DNA of 64,000 nucleotides from CAYJFK01 sp964369475 (GCA_964369475.1 CAYJFK010000001.1:40771-104770), one strand, 5' to 3'. Shown: positions 33,017 through 42,586, counted from the stretch's first letter. Notes: generated by a model not told the origin, from the sequence alone. Program-made: numbers and translations.

Positions 33017-34576
33017 ATGAGTTTACGACCGACCTATATGGGTTTTGAAATGGGCAAACAGGCGATATTTGCAAATCAAAAGTCGCTTGATATAGTTGGT
33101 AACAACCTAACAAATCTTGACACGGAAGGCTATACAAGACAGCGTGTAGATCGTGCATCGGTTGCACCTGCCAACTACACATCAAGAGTTGCGTCGAGCA
33201 GAACAGGTCTACTGGGGCAGGGCGTTAATACGCTCGGTGTTGACCAGATAAGGGATCCATTTTTAGATCAGATGTACAGATCGGAATTTTCCGATTCTAA
33301 CTATCATATTCAAGCATCTAACATTCTAAACGACATCCAAAGTGCTCTTGGAGACGGATTTGACATTACAAGTGAAGCAGGCCTTTTTTCAGCACTTGAA
33401 AATATATATTCCAGCCTTAACAATTACATATTAGAGCCAACGCTCGATACAGAGGCAAACCTTGTTATGTCGGCATTTAGAAGTATGACGCAGACACTAA
33501 ACCAGCTCGACGAGCAGTTAAACAATGTTTCCGAGCAGCATTCTACCGACCTACAAATTAATGTCGATCGCACAAACGAAATCTTAGAAGAAATAGCCTA
33601 CTACAATGGCCTTATCTCTCAGGATACTACTGTAACCTCTAACGGAGATAACGAGCATTACAGACCTAACGAGCTTTACGACAAGCGCAATACTCTTTTA
33701 GACGAGCTTGCAGCGCATGGTGATATAGTTGTAACGGAGCACTCCAACGGTGAAGTCGATGTTGCTATGGGTGGTCATATGGTAGTTGAAGGGCTTGAAA
33801 CAACAGCTTTGGCGCTTACCATTAACGACGATCTGACGGTCGCTCTTAACTGGAGAGATACAGGCGAGAGTGTAACACTTCAAACAGGTGGACTTCGTGC
33901 AACGCTCGACTTTCTAAACGGCAGAGGCCTTAACATGCAGAGCTCTAACGAAACCCCCGAGCAGGGCGTACCTTATTACAGAGATAGACTTGACACATTT
34001 GCAACGGCACTTGCCGAACTTGCAAATACCGCAATTCCCGTGTTTGACGAAACGACAGGCGAGCCAATGGTAGATGTAGATGGAAATACCGTTTATAAAA
34101 CATTCCTTGCGGCAAACTTGGGCTCTAACCAGACCACAACAAAGACAATTATTACAGCTGAAAATATTACACTTAGCGAGCAGTGGATAGAAGAAGGTGC
34201 CGGTTACTTTATATACAACAGAGATGTTGATGTTGAAAACTACGCACAGCAACTTGCTTACGAACTATTCGAAGGCGATATAACATTTATGTCGCACGGC
34301 GAGAGCTTTGAAGGAACATTTTCCGAGTACGAGCTTAACTTCCTTGGAATATTGGCTTCTGAGATAAGCTATCAAGAGGGAAGATTCGAAGCTACAAACT
34401 CTGTTGCAACAGATTTCCAAACAAGGAGAGAAGCGGTGTCGGGCGTATCGAGTGACGAAGAAACTGCCGACATGATCAAGTACCAAAAGTCCTACGAAGC
34501 GGCGGCAAGATTTATGACGGTGCTCGACGAGCTGCTTGATACAATTATTAATAATATGGGCCGAGTTGGTCTGTAA
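33017..34576 (+). CDS. flgK: Flagellar hook-associated protein 1 FlgK
   Basis: Encodes 519 residues after GGTGGAGG. The N-terminal flagellar rod/hook motif GNNLTNLDTEGYTRQRV and the C-terminal segment KYQKSYEAAARFMTVLDELL form the terminal helices that pack in the filament axis. Between them is a variable exposed domain. FlgK is the first junction protein between hook and filament and is exported by the flagellar type III apparatus. Length is typical for Firmicutes. Followed 18 bases later by flgL. Confidence 0.95.
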   Translation: MSLRPTYMGFEMGKQAIFANQKSLDIVGNNLTNLDTEGYTRQRVDRASVAPANYTSRVASSRTGLLGQGVNTLGVDQIRDPFLDQMYRSEFSDSNYHIQASNILNDIQSALGDGFDITSEAGLFSALENIYSSLNNYILEPTLDTEANLVMSAFRSMTQTLNQLDEQLNNVSEQHSTDLQINVDRTNEILEEIAYYNGLISQDTTVTSNGDNEHYRPNELYDKRNTLLDELAAHGDIVVTEHSNGEVDVAMGGHMVVEGLETTALALTINDDLTVALNWRDTGESVTLQTGGLRATLDFLNGRGLNMQSSNETPEQGVPYYRDRLDTFATALAELANTAIPVFDETTGEPMVDVDGNTVYKTFLAANLGSNQTTTKTIITAENITLSEQWIEEGAGYFIYNRDVDVENYAQQLAYELFEGDITFMSHGESFEGTFSEYELNFLGILASEISYQEGRFEATNSVATDFQTRREAVSGVSSDEETADMIKYQKSYEAAARFMTVLDELLDTIINNMGRVGL

Positions 34577-34594
34577 GATAGGAGGATATATCTT

Positions 34595-35620
34595 ATGCGT
34601 GTAGTAGATAAGACAACTTCGAGAAACTTTTTGCAATACCTATACAGCGCAAGAGGTGAATATGCAAAGACAAACGAGCAGATAGCCTCCGGCAACCGTT
34701 TTGAAAAATTATCAGATGATGTTTCTGCAGGAACAATGGTAATGCGTTCGAGAATGGAGAGAGCCAAAGCAGAGCAACAACTTAGCAATGTAGAGTCGAT
34801 ATACGACGAACTGGCTACGACAGAGAGTTCCTTGATGAATGTAGGCGATATATTAAACGACATTCAAACGAGCGTAATCAAGGGCATGAGCGAAACTGTC
34901 GGTCAAGACGGCAGAGATGTTATAGCTACCGAAATCGGCGTTATGCGTGAAGAGATTATACAGTTCTTGAATGTTCGCTATGGCGACAAGTTTGTTTTTG
35001 GTGGAGCTAACTCGAGTGATGATCCTCCATTTGTCGCAGGTGACGACGGTAGACTTAACTACAACGGAATACCTGTTGATGACATTTTAAGAGATAACGA
35101 CGGTTATTATTATTTGGACACTGCAGGAGACCGTCAGAACATACCGATGGAAGATCAGGTTTATATGGATATAGGCCTTGGAATTAGAATGACAGGCTCT
35201 GAAGTAGACTACACATCGGCATTCCAGATTTCCTCCTCGGGTCTTGATGCACTTGGCTTTGGAGTAGATGCCGAAACGGGATTTTCCAATAATATTTACA
35301 ATATACTTGTAGATATAGAAGATGCACTTGTAAACTACGACAGAGATAAGTTATCGGAGCTCGACTTGCATTTTACAGGCGAGGTCGATAAATTTAGAAG
35401 AAACATCACCGACATAGGCGCAAAGACAAATCTACTTGAAACCATGAAAACACAACTTACAAGCCAAATTGATAACGACACTTCGAGAATATATAACCTT
35501 ATGGGTACAGACGATGCAGAAGCTGCCACAAGGCAGACGCTAAACGATTATATCTTAAAGGCGGTCTTACAGATGGGTGCAGACATAATGCCTGTGTCGC
35601 TAATGGACTTCCTAAGGTAA
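34595..35620 (+). CDS. flgL: Flagellar hook-associated protein 3 FlgL
   Basis: Encodes 341 residues starting MRVVDKTTSRNFLQYLYSARGEY. Flagellin-type N-terminal helices contain QIASGNRFEKLSDDVSAGTMVMRSR; the C-terminal helix region includes ISDIGAKTNLLET-like NITDIGAKTNLLETMK. The central domain has FVFGGANSSDDPPF, a typical FlgL feature. FlgL is the second junction protein, between FlgK and flagellin. The spacing of 18 bases after flgK fits an operon. Confidence 0.95.
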   Translation: MRVVDKTTSRNFLQYLYSARGEYAKTNEQIASGNRFEKLSDDVSAGTMVMRSRMERAKAEQQLSNVESIYDELATTESSLMNVGDILNDIQTSVIKGMSETVGQDGRDVIATEIGVMREEIIQFLNVRYGDKFVFGGANSSDDPPFVAGDDGRLNYNGIPVDDILRDNDGYYYLDTAGDRQNIPMEDQVYMDIGLGIRMTGSEVDYTSAFQISSSGLDALGFGVDAETGFSNNIYNILVDIEDALVNYDRDKLSELDLHFTGEVDKFRRNITDIGAKTNLLETMKTQLTSQIDNDTSRIYNLMGTDDAEAATRQTLNDYILKAVLQMGADIMPVSLMDFLR

Positions 35621-35656
35621 CATAATATTAACAAAAATTTATAGAGAGGTGAGAGT

Positions 35657-36244
35657 GTGAAAGCGCTATTACAGATTACTACAACTCCCGTTAAGTATGA
35701 ACTCCAAATTGAAAGGGCAAAGCTTGAATACGAGCAAAACATGATTCCACGTGCAGAGGTGAATACCACCATGCCCGAACTAAAGTTGCACACAAAGGAT
35801 GTAGCTGTTAATCTTGATACCAGCAGGGCTCTTGCCTCGCTTGGTCTTAGAAAGATGACAGATCAGGCCAAGCATCAGGCAAATCAAGGAAAACAAAAGC
35901 TAAGCCAGAACATTCAAGGTATCGTGCAGGACGGAAAGAGCATGGGCGAGATTCAAAACGATGTTACGATAGGTCAGATAGTATCGGAAAAAATGTTCGA
36001 GCCGACCGATCTGTACACTGCATTTTTGCCGAGCGGTGGAGTTGACATAACATGGCAACCGCCCGAAATTTCCACTGTCTTTACCCCCGGTGAAGTAGAG
36101 TATGATTGGCAAATTAAGAGCAATGTTTTAAGCTATGTTCCGGGCAGTGTTAAGCTTGAAATTATAGACAGACCTTCTGTCGACATCGAATATGTAGGCG
36201 ATCCGATATACTTCCCCAAGAGCGCTAACCCCAACAGTAAATAA
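35657..36244 (+). CDS. DUF6470 (YviE-like) flagellar-locus protein
   Basis: Encodes 195 residues; GTG at 35657 after AGAGGTGAGA. Begins MKALLQITTTPVKYELQIER and has the conserved PRAEV-N-T-T segment and the ending VDIEYVGDPIYFPKSANP, as in DUF6470 proteins encoded between flgL and fliW in Bacillus (yviE). Function unknown; the constant position in the operon suggests a role in filament assembly or regulation. No signal peptide or membrane segment. Confidence 0.82.
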   Translation: MKALLQITTTPVKYELQIERAKLEYEQNMIPRAEVNTTMPELKLHTKDVAVNLDTSRALASLGLRKMTDQAKHQANQGKQKLSQNIQGIVQDGKSMGEIQNDVTIGQIVSEKMFEPTDLYTAFLPSGGVDITWQPPEISTVFTPGEVEYDWQIKSNVLSYVPGSVKLEIIDRPSVDIEYVGDPIYFPKSANPNSK

Positions 36245-36269
36245 AATTTAACTTAAGGTAAGAGGTGCT

Positions 36270-36695
36270 ATGATTAAATTTATCGCAAGAGATTTCGGCG
36301 AAGTAGAGATTACAGAGAGCGAAGTGCTGGAATTTGTTCAGCCGCCTTTCGGGTTTGATACATATAAGAAATATGCCGTGCTCTTTGATAAAGAGGTCGG
36401 CGAGCGCATTGCATGGCTACAATCTATCGAAGAAGCTTCGGTATGTTTTATACTTTTCGATCCATCAGGATTTAGCGACTTCTTCAAACCCATAGTGCCC
36501 GATGATATCCAAGATGCACTGGGAGAAGGCGAGCTTGTATGTTGGGTTATCGGGGTTGTACCCGAGGACTTCACCAAGACTACCGTCAACCTTAAAAGCC
36601 CTGTTATTATAAACACCGAGAGCAAAAAGGCTGCACAGATAATATTAGAACAAGACTATCCTGTGCGACATCCCTTTATGAAGGGGGATGAATAG
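36270..36695 (+). CDS. fliW: Flagellar assembly factor FliW
   Basis: Encodes 141 residues from ATG after AAGGTAAGAGG. Characteristic stretches are FVQPPFGFDTYKKYAVL, ASVCFILFDP, and NLKSPVIINTESKKAAQIIL with the ending YPVRHPF. FliW binds flagellin and the RNA-binding protein CsrA in a partner switch that links flagellin level to its translation. The gene is followed by csrA after one base, as in Bacillus. Confidence 0.95.
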   Translation: MIKFIARDFGEVEITESEVLEFVQPPFGFDTYKKYAVLFDKEVGERIAWLQSIEEASVCFILFDPSGFSDFFKPIVPDDIQDALGEGELVCWVIGVVPEDFTKTTVNLKSPVIINTESKKAAQIILEQDYPVRHPFMKGDE

Positions 36696-36696
36696 T

Positions 36697-36933
36697 ATGC
36701 TCGTTGTTGCAAGAAAAGTAAATGAAGGCCTTGTTTTGGAGATAGACGGTAAGGTTATAGAAATTCAAATTACAGATATTGGCAGTCAAGTCAGACTTGG
36801 GGTTTCTGCTCCGCAAGATTGCAAAATATGGCGCAAAGAGTTGTATTCGACTATTCAGGCCAACCGCATAGCAGAAGAACAAGATGCAACACCTGCAAGA
36901 CTTAGAAGCGTTGCTAAACTTATGCCAAAATAA
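36697..36933 (+). CDS. csrA: Carbon storage regulator CsrA
   Basis: Encodes 78 residues from ATG 36697 (MLVVARKVNEGLVL), nine bases after AAGGGGG; an ATG three codons earlier overlaps fliW and is not CsrA-like. Contains the expected beta-strand sequence KVIEIQITDIGSQVRLG, then the segment PQDCKIWRKELY. CsrA binds GGA in mRNA leaders, particularly flagellin mRNA, and is held in check by FliW. The extended C-terminus (about 15 residues) is slightly long but ordinary. Confidence 0.95.
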   Translation: MLVVARKVNEGLVLEIDGKVIEIQITDIGSQVRLGVSAPQDCKIWRKELYSTIQANRIAEEQDATPARLRSVAKLMPK

Positions 36934-36961
36934 AAATGACCTGCCGCATGGCAAGTCATTT
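36934..36961. terminator. Terminator between csrA and the convergent PilZ-like gene
   Basis: Stem AAATGAC-c-TGCC/GGCA-a-GTCATTT with GCAT loop and one mismatch. Poly-A on one side and a short T-run on the other mean it may serve both strands. Confidence 0.75.
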
Positions 36962-36979
36962 GAGTGGTTATGGTTTTGT

Positions 36980-37618
36980 TTAGGAAAAGAGTTTGAAGTT
37001 TTCCTTGACATATGTCGTTAAGAACCCAGAAAGTTGTTCTTTATCGGCCTCGTCTATGCCGAGGTATCTGCAAGTGTAAGAGGCGTTTTGACCAAACATT
37101 AAAGCGCTCTCTACAATTACAGGAAGCGTTATCGAAGGCAAAGGGCTAGACAGTTCCATGGTCAAACGCTGCTCTGTCTCAAATGGGCGGTCTATGTCGT
37201 AGGTAAAGACAAGGCTATCGTCGTTAATCTCGACAATGTTAATTAAGACCCCCTTCTTGCGAGCCTTGGACTTTGGGAAAATACTCTTTTTCTTTGCAAG
37301 GCTGTCGTGCAAAACGCCGGAGAAATCCAGATTAGAGCAGTATACAGACTCGCAACCTGTAAGAAGTGTATCCTTTACATCTATAATTCTTATAAGAGTT
37401 TTATCGGATAGGTAGACCTTGCCGACAAAACGGTGAACTTCTCTACCTTTGTGAATGCGCACTATTTCCATCGGTGTACCGATAGGGTAGAGCGGCACGA
37501 AATCGCTTTCGAAGGTTATATACCTATTTGGAGTAATGCTTGCCGTTCCGACTGCAAGTAGAGTACCGGATTCGGATTTTAAGACAGCATCGAAATTTTT
37601 AAATTTTTGATCCGACAT
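36980..37618 (-). CDS. Possible PilZ-like flagellar-locus protein
   Basis: Encodes 212 residues on the opposite strand within the flagellar cluster; the ATG at 37618 follows CGAGGTGCAAA. An N-terminal beta-rich part (TGTPMEIVRIHKGREV, FVGKVYLSD) resembles the YcgR-type N domain, and the second half (GVLINIVEINDDSLVF, YTCRYLGID) has PilZ-like strand order. The RxxxR and D/NxSxxG c-di-GMP-binding motifs are not recognisable, so binding is doubtful. A YcgR-like brake would fit the neighbouring flagellar genes and the c-di-GMP enzyme at 3367. Otherwise function unknown. Confidence 0.45.
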   Translation of the reverse strand: MSDQKFKNFDAVLKSESGTLLAVGTASITPNRYITFESDFVPLYPIGTPMEIVRIHKGREVHRFVGKVYLSDKTLIRIIDVKDTLLTGCESVYCSNLDFSGVLHDSLAKKKSIFPKSKARKKGVLINIVEINDDSLVFTYDIDRPFETEQRLTMELSSPLPSITLPVIVESALMFGQNASYTCRYLGIDEADKEQLSGFLTTYVKENFKLFS

Positions 37619-37788
37619 TTTGCACCTCGTGTACTTTATTTTTACATGTCACCTTTGTGCGAAATTCACACAAAAAGATAAATAAACTTTTGATTTTGTA
37701 TGCAATATTCAGTTTATTATCATCATTGTAGTAGTATATCATATTTTTTTAAGTTTGCAAAGTTATTTTATCAAAGGAGGGGTATTTT

Positions 37789-38271
37789 ATGAGTGTGACA
37801 GAGGATTTAGTAAAACTCCTCTCTCGAAAAAAAGGGCTTGCGACAAGCTTTGAAGCTGTTACGGCCGACATGCTCTACGAAGAAAATTCAGGTGTTTTAA
37901 TGCAAATGGTCGAGCGTAGAGAGCAAATATTGGAGCAAATGTCTGGGCTTGACGACATTATAAGAGCGACATGCGAAGGGGACAAAGATCTGCTCGATGC
38001 GCTAAATCATCGGTCTAACAGAGGTGGCCTTGATCAAAATCTTGGCAAGATATACGATGCCTCTATGGAAGTTAAAGCGGTACTTAACAGACTTCAAAAC
38101 GGAAACGAGGCAATAGTAGAGCATTTAATGAATGTTAAAGCCAATTTAAAGGAAAAAATTGAAGAAGTTAACTCAAGTTCTCATTCTGTGGCTCAGAAAT
38201 ACCACAAAGCTGTTATGACAGCCATAACAAAAGGGCCGATGCATGAAAAGGATAGAGAGAAAAAGATATAA
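37789..38271 (+). CDS. Helical flagellar chaperone-like protein (FlgN/FliT type)
   Basis: Encodes 160 residues; ATG 37789 after AAAGGAGGGG. Predicted to be all alpha-helical, with coiled-coil spacing in MLYEENSGVLMQMVERREQI and in VKANLKEKIEEVNSSS. Its position directly before fliD, its length and its helical character fit an export chaperone for FliD or a FlgN-like paralogue, though no clear signature is visible. No membrane segment. Confidence 0.55.
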   Translation: MSVTEDLVKLLSRKKGLATSFEAVTADMLYEENSGVLMQMVERREQILEQMSGLDDIIRATCEGDKDLLDALNHRSNRGGLDQNLGKIYDASMEVKAVLNRLQNGNEAIVEHLMNVKANLKEKIEEVNSSSHSVAQKYHKAVMTAITKGPMHEKDREKKI

Positions 38272-38320
38272 AGATTAAATTTCTTTTACCTATATTTTAA
38301 GCAAAATTTAAAAGAGCTTT

Positions 38321-38360
38321 CACGAGATTATTATAATAAACACACGAGTATAATCTCGTG
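38321..38360 (+). promoter_or_regulatory. Hairpin in the fliD 5' region
   Basis: CACGAGATTAT (38321-38331) pairs perfectly with ATAATCTCGTG (38350-38360) around an 18-base loop. No T-run follows, and the fliD start is 21 bases further, next to GGAGGTAAC. It could protect the transcript or gate ribosome access; it contains no GGA in its loop. Confidence 0.6.
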
Positions 38361-38380
38361 CGAATTTACGGAGGTAACAA

Positions 38381-41224
38381 ATGAACGTATCGTCTTATTA
38401 CAGCACAGGTGGGGTTACCCACTCCAACAATGGACTTTCAGGCCTTGCATCGGGTATCGACACCGATGAAATGGTCGAACAAATGCTTGCCGGAACTCAA
38501 GGCAAGATAGATGCTCAAGAGGCTTTAAAACAACAAGAGCTTTGGAAGCAGGAAATATACAGGGACATTATAACAGAGGTTAATACATTCCACAGCAGCT
38601 ACTTCGACAAGTCGTATGGTGCGACAGCTACCAATAACCTTGCAAATGCCGACTTCTTTAACACGATGTCCTCCGTTTTAAAAGCTGGTAGTGGACTTAA
38701 CATTATATCGACCGACTCATCTGCACTTACTGAAGATATGAAGGTTGCCATTAAACAACTTGCATCGGCTGCATCTATGTCGTCTGATGTTAAGATGAGC
38801 ACAGGTAATACGATTGACGGTGAGGCGCTTGATCTAGAGGCAATTAGACAAGAGCTTACCGTGCAAGTAGATGTTAAGGTTGGCGACACAACTGTTAATG
38901 TTGCAATGGGCGGCATGAGAAATCAGGATCAAGTTGTAGATGCTTTTAACACAGCATTTGAAAATGCAGGCGTGACAGGTGTAGAAGCAAAGCTTGTAGA
39001 CGGTGCGCTTAGAATTGTTACAGACGATCCAACGCAGGATGTGGAGATTTTAAGCACTTCGACAGAGCTTGGCCTTGAACTTACAGGCTTAACAAGTGTA
39101 AAGGCCGAGGACGTTACAGATGTAAATGGTACCATTACAGGCAATATGGTTACAGGTAGCAGAGAGATCAACCCGATTGCAGGACCTTCTATAACTCTGT
39201 CGCTCGACGGTATCTCTAAAACGATTGCCCTTAACGATGTAACAGATGGCTCTGGCGTTATAACAGAGCAGTCGATAGCAGATGCTATTGCAAGAGAGGC
39301 TACAAATGCTTTTGGCAATGTTGTAACTGTCGATCTTGTCGATGTAGACGGTGGTAAGGCACTATCGCTTGGTATAGACTTTGGTGGCGAGCCCGGTCAT
39401 GAACTAAGGATAACAGGCGCAGATGCAAACTTGCTCGGCATTACCCCCGGCGACTCTACGAGCGTTAATACAAACACAAAGCTATCCGAGCTTGCAGGCG
39501 TTTCGGGAGATAGATTTTCCTTTACAATTAATGGCGAGGAGTTTACATTCTCGGGCGATCAAACTGTTGGTAATGTTATAAACGAGATAAACAACAGCAA
39601 CATAGGCGTTAGAATGACATTTTCTTCGACGAGCGACACATTCAAGCTCGAGTCCTCCTCGACAGGTGCGGCATTCGGTATAGAGGTTAATCAGTCAGAG
39701 GGAAATCTGCTTTCGGCCATGTTTGGTAGCAAGATAGCAGCAGGTAGCAGTATAGCAAGTGATGCTCTCACTACAAAGAGCATCGCAAGCACGCCGCTCG
39801 ATTCTTCTTTTACAGCAGAGTACTCATCTTTTAGCTTTACTGTTAACGGCGAGAGCTATACTCACAGCATAGCTAGAAAAGAAAATGATGCAAAGTATTC
39901 TTCGACAGAGCTAATTGCAGACCTGAACGGCTGGCTTGAAGAAGAATTTGGCACAGACTCAGCAGGAAATGCAAACATTCGATATGCCGAGGGCGAGCTA
40001 AAGGTTGCGGAAGGCTTTGTTGTTGAGTTTAGTCAAACTACTGTTGATACAGAGGATGGCGAAGCATTAAAGGCCGCAATGCAGACAGATCTTGCACTTG
40101 CACTTGGATTTAAGCAAAACGCTTCTAGCAACATTGCAACGGCAGATACAGCTGTTTCTGATATAGTCCAGTTTAACGGCGCTACTGTTAACGGTGCAAC
40201 TTTGGGAGACGTTACAAACATAAACGGTACGATTGTTGAGTCGATTGACGGAAGAATTGTAATGAGCGGCTCCGGCGATCTTAATATATCGGCAAATGCA
40301 GTTCTTGCAGAAATATTTGACAGTGCAACACTTAGTTTTGGCGACGGTACTGCTGCGGCAGATGCTGTTGATGCAGGTACAAATGCTGTTTTTGAGATAA
40401 ACGGAACCGAGACATCTCGTGCATCTAACACATTTACAATAGATGGCATTACGATGGAACTTACCGCTGTAAGCGAAAGTACAATTGATGCGAGTGGTAC
40501 TGCCGTTTATGAAGAAGCAGTTATTGGCACTACAAGAAATGTTGATTCAATCGTTGAAGGCATAACAAAATTTGTAGAGGACTACAATGCAATGCTCGAC
40601 AAGCTAAACGGCTATATCTACGAAGAAGCAAGCTATCGTGATTACGATCCTCTTACAACTGCTCAGCGTCAGGAAATGAGCGACAGCGAAATAGAGCTTT
40701 GGGAAGAAAAGGCCAAAGAGGGTCTTGTCCGTAACGATAACGATGTAGCTTCGCTCCTTAACAGCCTTCGCACAGCCCTTTATACCAAGCCTGACAGCTC
40801 CGACCTTGCTCTATACGACATAGGCATAGAGACTATGGACTACGAACAAAGAGGTAAGCTTGAGATAGACGAGGCCGCTCTGAGGGAGGCTCTTGCGTCT
40901 GATCCTGAGTCTGTTAAGAATCTCTTTACCGATTCGGTAGATGGTATTGCTACACAGTTTATCGATATAATGGACAGAGCGGCAGACATGAGCTCTGGCT
41001 CGCCCGGTACTCTTGTATCGCTTGCCGGTGTTGTAGGTACTGCAACGGCTGAAAATAATACAATTTATGATAACATACAGAGCATAGAAGAACGAATTGC
41101 AGATCTTATGGATAAATATGAAACTGAAAAGGAACGCTATTGGGCACAGTTTACCGAAATGGAAACAGTTATATCCAATTACAGCTCGCAAAGTTCCTAC
41201 TTAGCTTCTTACTTCGCATATTGA
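38381..41224 (+). CDS. fliD: Flagellar filament cap protein FliD, extended form
   Basis: Encodes 947 residues; ATG after GGAGGTAACAA. N-terminal FliD signature GLASGIDTDEMVEQML and the coiled-coil KQQELWKQEIYRDI are clear, as is the C-terminal region NLFTDSVDGIATQFIDIMD, then EERIADLMDKYETEKERYW. FliD caps the growing filament and helps flagellin fold. The exposed middle (about 100-750) is much larger than in common FliD proteins of 450-500 residues and is rich in Thr, Ser, Asp and Gly with repeated beta-like strands. No frameshift is seen. Confidence 0.93.
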   Translation: MNVSSYYSTGGVTHSNNGLSGLASGIDTDEMVEQMLAGTQGKIDAQEALKQQELWKQEIYRDIITEVNTFHSSYFDKSYGATATNNLANADFFNTMSSVLKAGSGLNIISTDSSALTEDMKVAIKQLASAASMSSDVKMSTGNTIDGEALDLEAIRQELTVQVDVKVGDTTVNVAMGGMRNQDQVVDAFNTAFENAGVTGVEAKLVDGALRIVTDDPTQDVEILSTSTELGLELTGLTSVKAEDVTDVNGTITGNMVTGSREINPIAGPSITLSLDGISKTIALNDVTDGSGVITEQSIADAIAREATNAFGNVVTVDLVDVDGGKALSLGIDFGGEPGHELRITGADANLLGITPGDSTSVNTNTKLSELAGVSGDRFSFTINGEEFTFSGDQTVGNVINEINNSNIGVRMTFSSTSDTFKLESSSTGAAFGIEVNQSEGNLLSAMFGSKIAAGSSIASDALTTKSIASTPLDSSFTAEYSSFSFTVNGESYTHSIARKENDAKYSSTELIADLNGWLEEEFGTDSAGNANIRYAEGELKVAEGFVVEFSQTTVDTEDGEALKAAMQTDLALALGFKQNASSNIATADTAVSDIVQFNGATVNGATLGDVTNINGTIVESIDGRIVMSGSGDLNISANAVLAEIFDSATLSFGDGTAAADAVDAGTNAVFEINGTETSRASNTFTIDGITMELTAVSESTIDASGTAVYEEAVIGTTRNVDSIVEGITKFVEDYNAMLDKLNGYIYEEASYRDYDPLTTAQRQEMSDSEIELWEEKAKEGLVRNDNDVASLLNSLRTALYTKPDSSDLALYDIGIETMDYEQRGKLEIDEAALREALASDPESVKNLFTDSVDGIATQFIDIMDRAADMSSGSPGTLVSLAGVVGTATAENNTIYDNIQSIEERIADLMDKYETEKERYWAQFTEMETVISNYSSQSSYLASYFAY

Positions 41225-41273
41225 CATTAGAGCCCATTTAGTTATATAATATATAGAGAGTGTGGTGCAAGGG

Positions 41274-41663
41274 ATGAAAGGAAATCCGTATAAGACTTAT
41301 AAAGAACAGTCTGTTATGACCATGACACCGGGTGAGATGCTTGTCTTTGTTTACGACGGACTGCTAAAACACTTGAACTTTGCAAAATTTGCCTTTGAGA
41401 ATAAAGATATGGTTGCTATAAATGATCAGCTTCAACGTTGCCAGTCGATAGTTATTTATTTAAACAACACGCTCGACACAAAGTACGACGTTGCAAAGAA
41501 CTTAGAGCAGTTATACGACTTTTTCTTAAGATCGCTTATCGATGCAAATGTTAAAAAAGACCCCAAGGATTTAGATGCCATTATAGATATGGTTAAGGGG
41601 CTTCGGGATACTTATGCACAGGCAGATAAAAAGGTGCGTCAGGCAGAGGCGGCAATAAGCTAA
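41274..41663 (+). CDS. fliS: Flagellin chaperone FliS
   Basis: Encodes 129 residues from ATG 41274 (MKGNPYKTYKEQSVMTMTPG), the usual FliS beginning; GTG codons at 41262 and 41265 give four or three more residues and cannot be excluded because the ribosome site GAGAG is ambiguous. EMLVFVYDGLLKHLNFAK is the family core. FliS holds flagellin monomers until export. Located 49 bases after fliD, the normal order. Confidence 0.93.
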   Translation: MKGNPYKTYKEQSVMTMTPGEMLVFVYDGLLKHLNFAKFAFENKDMVAINDQLQRCQSIVIYLNNTLDTKYDVAKNLEQLYDFFLRSLIDANVKKDPKDLDAIIDMVKGLRDTYAQADKKVRQAEAAIS

Positions 41664-41703
41664 TTTTGCCGCCGACTGAAAAAAGAGCAAGGGAGGGTAT
41701 AGC

Positions 41704-42072
41704 ATGTTTTACAACAACACTAATTTTAAACTGCTCGAAGCAGGCGTTCAGCTAACGACAATGCAGCAGCAGCTCCATCTTCAGAACATTGCAAATATTG
41801 AAACACCGGGGTATAAGACGAAAAAGCTCGATGTTAACTTTGACGAGGTTTTAAAAATGGCACAGGCGACAAATAGTGCGCCTATAAGCTCGATAACTGC
41901 AAGTGTTGTAACAGAAGATGCTCGCTCGCTCTTGCAAGACGGAAATAATGTAGACATAGAAAAAGAAAGCCTTGGGCTTTACAAAACATATGCACAGTAT
42001 TCCGCCTTACTTGATAAGATCCAAGGACAATTTGAAAAGTACAGCTATGTGCTTAACAGTAATATTAAATAG
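41704..42072 (+). CDS. flgB: Flagellar basal body rod protein FlgB
   Basis: Encodes 122 residues; ATG after GGGAGGG. The rod-protein motif LQNIANIETPGYKTKKLD is near residue 30, and the C-terminal helix includes SLGLYKTYAQYSALLDKI. FlgB forms the inner rod with FlgC. It follows fliS, an unusual junction, since flgB-flgC normally start the early basal-body operon with fliE and fliF. Confidence 0.93.
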   Translation: MFYNNTNFKLLEAGVQLTTMQQQLHLQNIANIETPGYKTKKLDVNFDEVLKMAQATNSAPISSITASVVTEDARSLLQDGNNVDIEKESLGLYKTYAQYSALLDKIQGQFEKYSYVLNSNIK

Positions 42073-42151
42073 TTAATTATATGATGCAAGATGCCTTTGT
42101 TTACTTAGAGTGCATTTTGCAAGAACGGCATTATGATTGAAGGAGATAACA

Positions 42152-42586
42152 ATGGGTTTTTTAGGATCGCTTGACATTGTAGGCTCTGCCCTTACCGCAG
42201 AGAGGTTTCGTACCGACGTTATTTTGCAAAATATAGCAAATGCCCATACAACAGAAACAAGCACAGGAGAGCCCTACCGCAGAAAGCAGGTCGTTTTCGA
42301 GGAGCGTACTCTTACATTTGAAGATGCTTTAAATGCGGCCGGTAGCGATCAGGCAAAAGGTGGAGTTCGTGTTAGCGATGTTGTGGAAAGTCAGCGGGAT
42401 TTTGTTCCTGTTTATGATCCTACACACCCACAGGCAGACGAAGATGGCTATGTGCTCTACCCCAATGTCGACACGACAGAGGAAAATATAGATCTACTTG
42501 CAGCTTCCAATGCTTATAATGCCAACCTATCGGCATTGTCGGTAGTTAAGGCAATGATTACAAAAACGCTCGAAATGGGCAGTTAA
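42152..42586 (+). CDS. flgC: Flagellar basal body rod protein FlgC
   Basis: Encodes 144 residues from ATG 42152 after AAGGAGATAAC. The rod motif LQNIANAHTTETSTGEPYRR and the C-terminal NIDLLAASNAYNANLSAL are diagnostic. The product is exported and joins FlgB in the rod. The next gene is cheV and not fliE, so the early flagellar genes must be elsewhere in the genome. Confidence 0.95.
   Translation: MGFLGSLDIVGSALTAERFRTDVILQNIANAHTTETSTGEPYRRKQVVFEERTLTFEDALNAAGSDQAKGGVRVSDVVESQRDFVPVYDPTHPQADEDGYVLYPNVDTTEENIDLLAASNAYNANLSALSVVKAMITKTLEMGS

Noticed and set aside
39000..40450. Long reverse-strand open frames within fliD
   Set aside because: They are serine/threonine/valine-rich mirrors of the repetitive fliD coding sequence, with no start signals.
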